23,494 bases of DNA from Actinomycetota bacterium (GTDB taxonomy: Bacteria; Actinomycetota; Actinomycetes; Nanopelagicales; Nanopelagicaceae): NCBI GenBank assembly GCA_009700155.1, contig WLMP01000005.1, positions 1 to 23,494 of the forward strand. The letters are read 5' to 3'. Positions 23,201 to 23,494 of the stretch are shown here, piece by piece. Each line of letters starts with the position of its first letter. Positions within the stretch are counted from its first letter, which is position 1. The position numbers and the translations under genes are program-made. The notes below the pieces were generated by a model. It was not told where the DNA came from and searched no databases. It worked only from the letters and a program-made list of their open reading frames with translations.

Positions 23201-23494
23201 ATGGCACTTTCAAATAAAAAATTTTTTGCTAGTGCAATCATTATTAGCGCCCTACTTGCAGGCGGTGCCTCATTTTATGCATCTTCATCTCCTGATGGTT
23301 TAGAGAAGGTCGCTGAAGATATTGGATTTATTGAAACTGCAAAAGATCACTCATTAGCAGATTCAGCTTTAGCTGATTACGGATTAGCTGGAGTAGATAA
23401 TGAGAGATTATCTGTTGGTGCTTCTGGGGTAATCGGTGTATTAGTTACTAGTGTTGTGGGTTTTGGCTTGTTTATGTTAATTAGAAAAAAGCCG
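23201..23494 (+). CDS. cbiN: CbiN-like PDGLE-domain protein, cut by window edge
   Basis: Ninety-eight codons are visible, with no stop before the window ends. The layout is that of CbiN-type accessory subunits: one N-terminal helix (about 8-28), the extracytoplasmic SPDGLEKVAEDIGF motif (PDGLE domain), a short loop, and a second helix (about 72-92) followed by basic RKKP. The protein probably ends within a few residues. CbiN partners CbiM and stimulates metal loading. The start is one base after the cbiM stop, so the two are coupled. No transmembrane Q or ATPase component is visible yet. Confidence 0.88.
   Translation, partial: MALSNKKFFASAIIISALLAGGASFYASSSPDGLEKVAEDIGFIETAKDHSLADSALADYGLAGVDNERLSVGASGVIGVLVTSVVGFGLFMLIRKKP

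Overview
The window reads as a dense, AT-rich bacterial chromosome segment with short intergenic gaps and no RNA genes, insertion sequences or CRISPR arrays. Gene order points to the Actinobacteria. The run ctaC/ctaD, erpA-type protein, DUF3043, gcvT, pepA, sucB, TIGR01777 protein, lipB, lipA, DUF4191, RDD, glnA is, from memory, the order seen around Rv2193-Rv2220 of Mycobacterium tuberculosis and in Streptomyces. AT-rich codons and compact layout suggest a streamlined planktonic actinobacterium such as the freshwater acI lineage (Nanopelagicales). That placement is inference.

Layout. 1-2128 (minus): cytochrome c oxidase subunits, with ctaC complete and ctaD running off the left edge. 2188-3243 (plus): a cysteine-desulfurase-like protein that appears to have lost its PLP lysine. 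3240-3614 (minus): an A-type Fe-S carrier. 3667-5386 (plus): nadA and a DUF3043 membrane protein. 5388-7555 (minus): gcvT, then an aldo/keto reductase. 7704-13193 (plus): pepA, lpdA (one in-frame TGA), sucB with two lipoyl domains, and a TIGR01777 epimerase. 13174-17522 (minus): MMPL transporter, Gfo/Idh/MocA oxidoreductase and FAD oxidoreductase, sitting between two genes that are normally close together. 17652-19940 (plus): lipB, lipA, DUF4191. 19943-20323 (minus): RDD protein. 20468-21898 (plus): glnA, ending at a strong bidirectional terminator. 21939-22460 (minus): CopC-like protein. 22528-23494 (plus): an ECF Ni/Co transporter, cbiM and partial cbiN.

Functional themes. Lipoate links the centre: LipB and LipA make the cofactor, SucB carries it, dihydrolipoamide dehydrogenase reoxidises it, and GcvT works in the lipoate-dependent glycine cleavage system. 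Fe-S and redox genes (erpA, nadA, lipA, cytochrome oxidase) and metal handling (CopC, CbiMN) flank it.

Points that stand out: the single TGA in otherwise intact lpdA; the lysine-less NifS homolog; a Nur-like (nickel regulator) palindrome filling the spacer of a leaderless cbiM promoter; recurrent leaderless starts; a GlnR-like motif before glnA; and the three-gene minus-strand block splitting the lipoate neighbourhood. I saw no clear novel multi-gene defence or mobile system.
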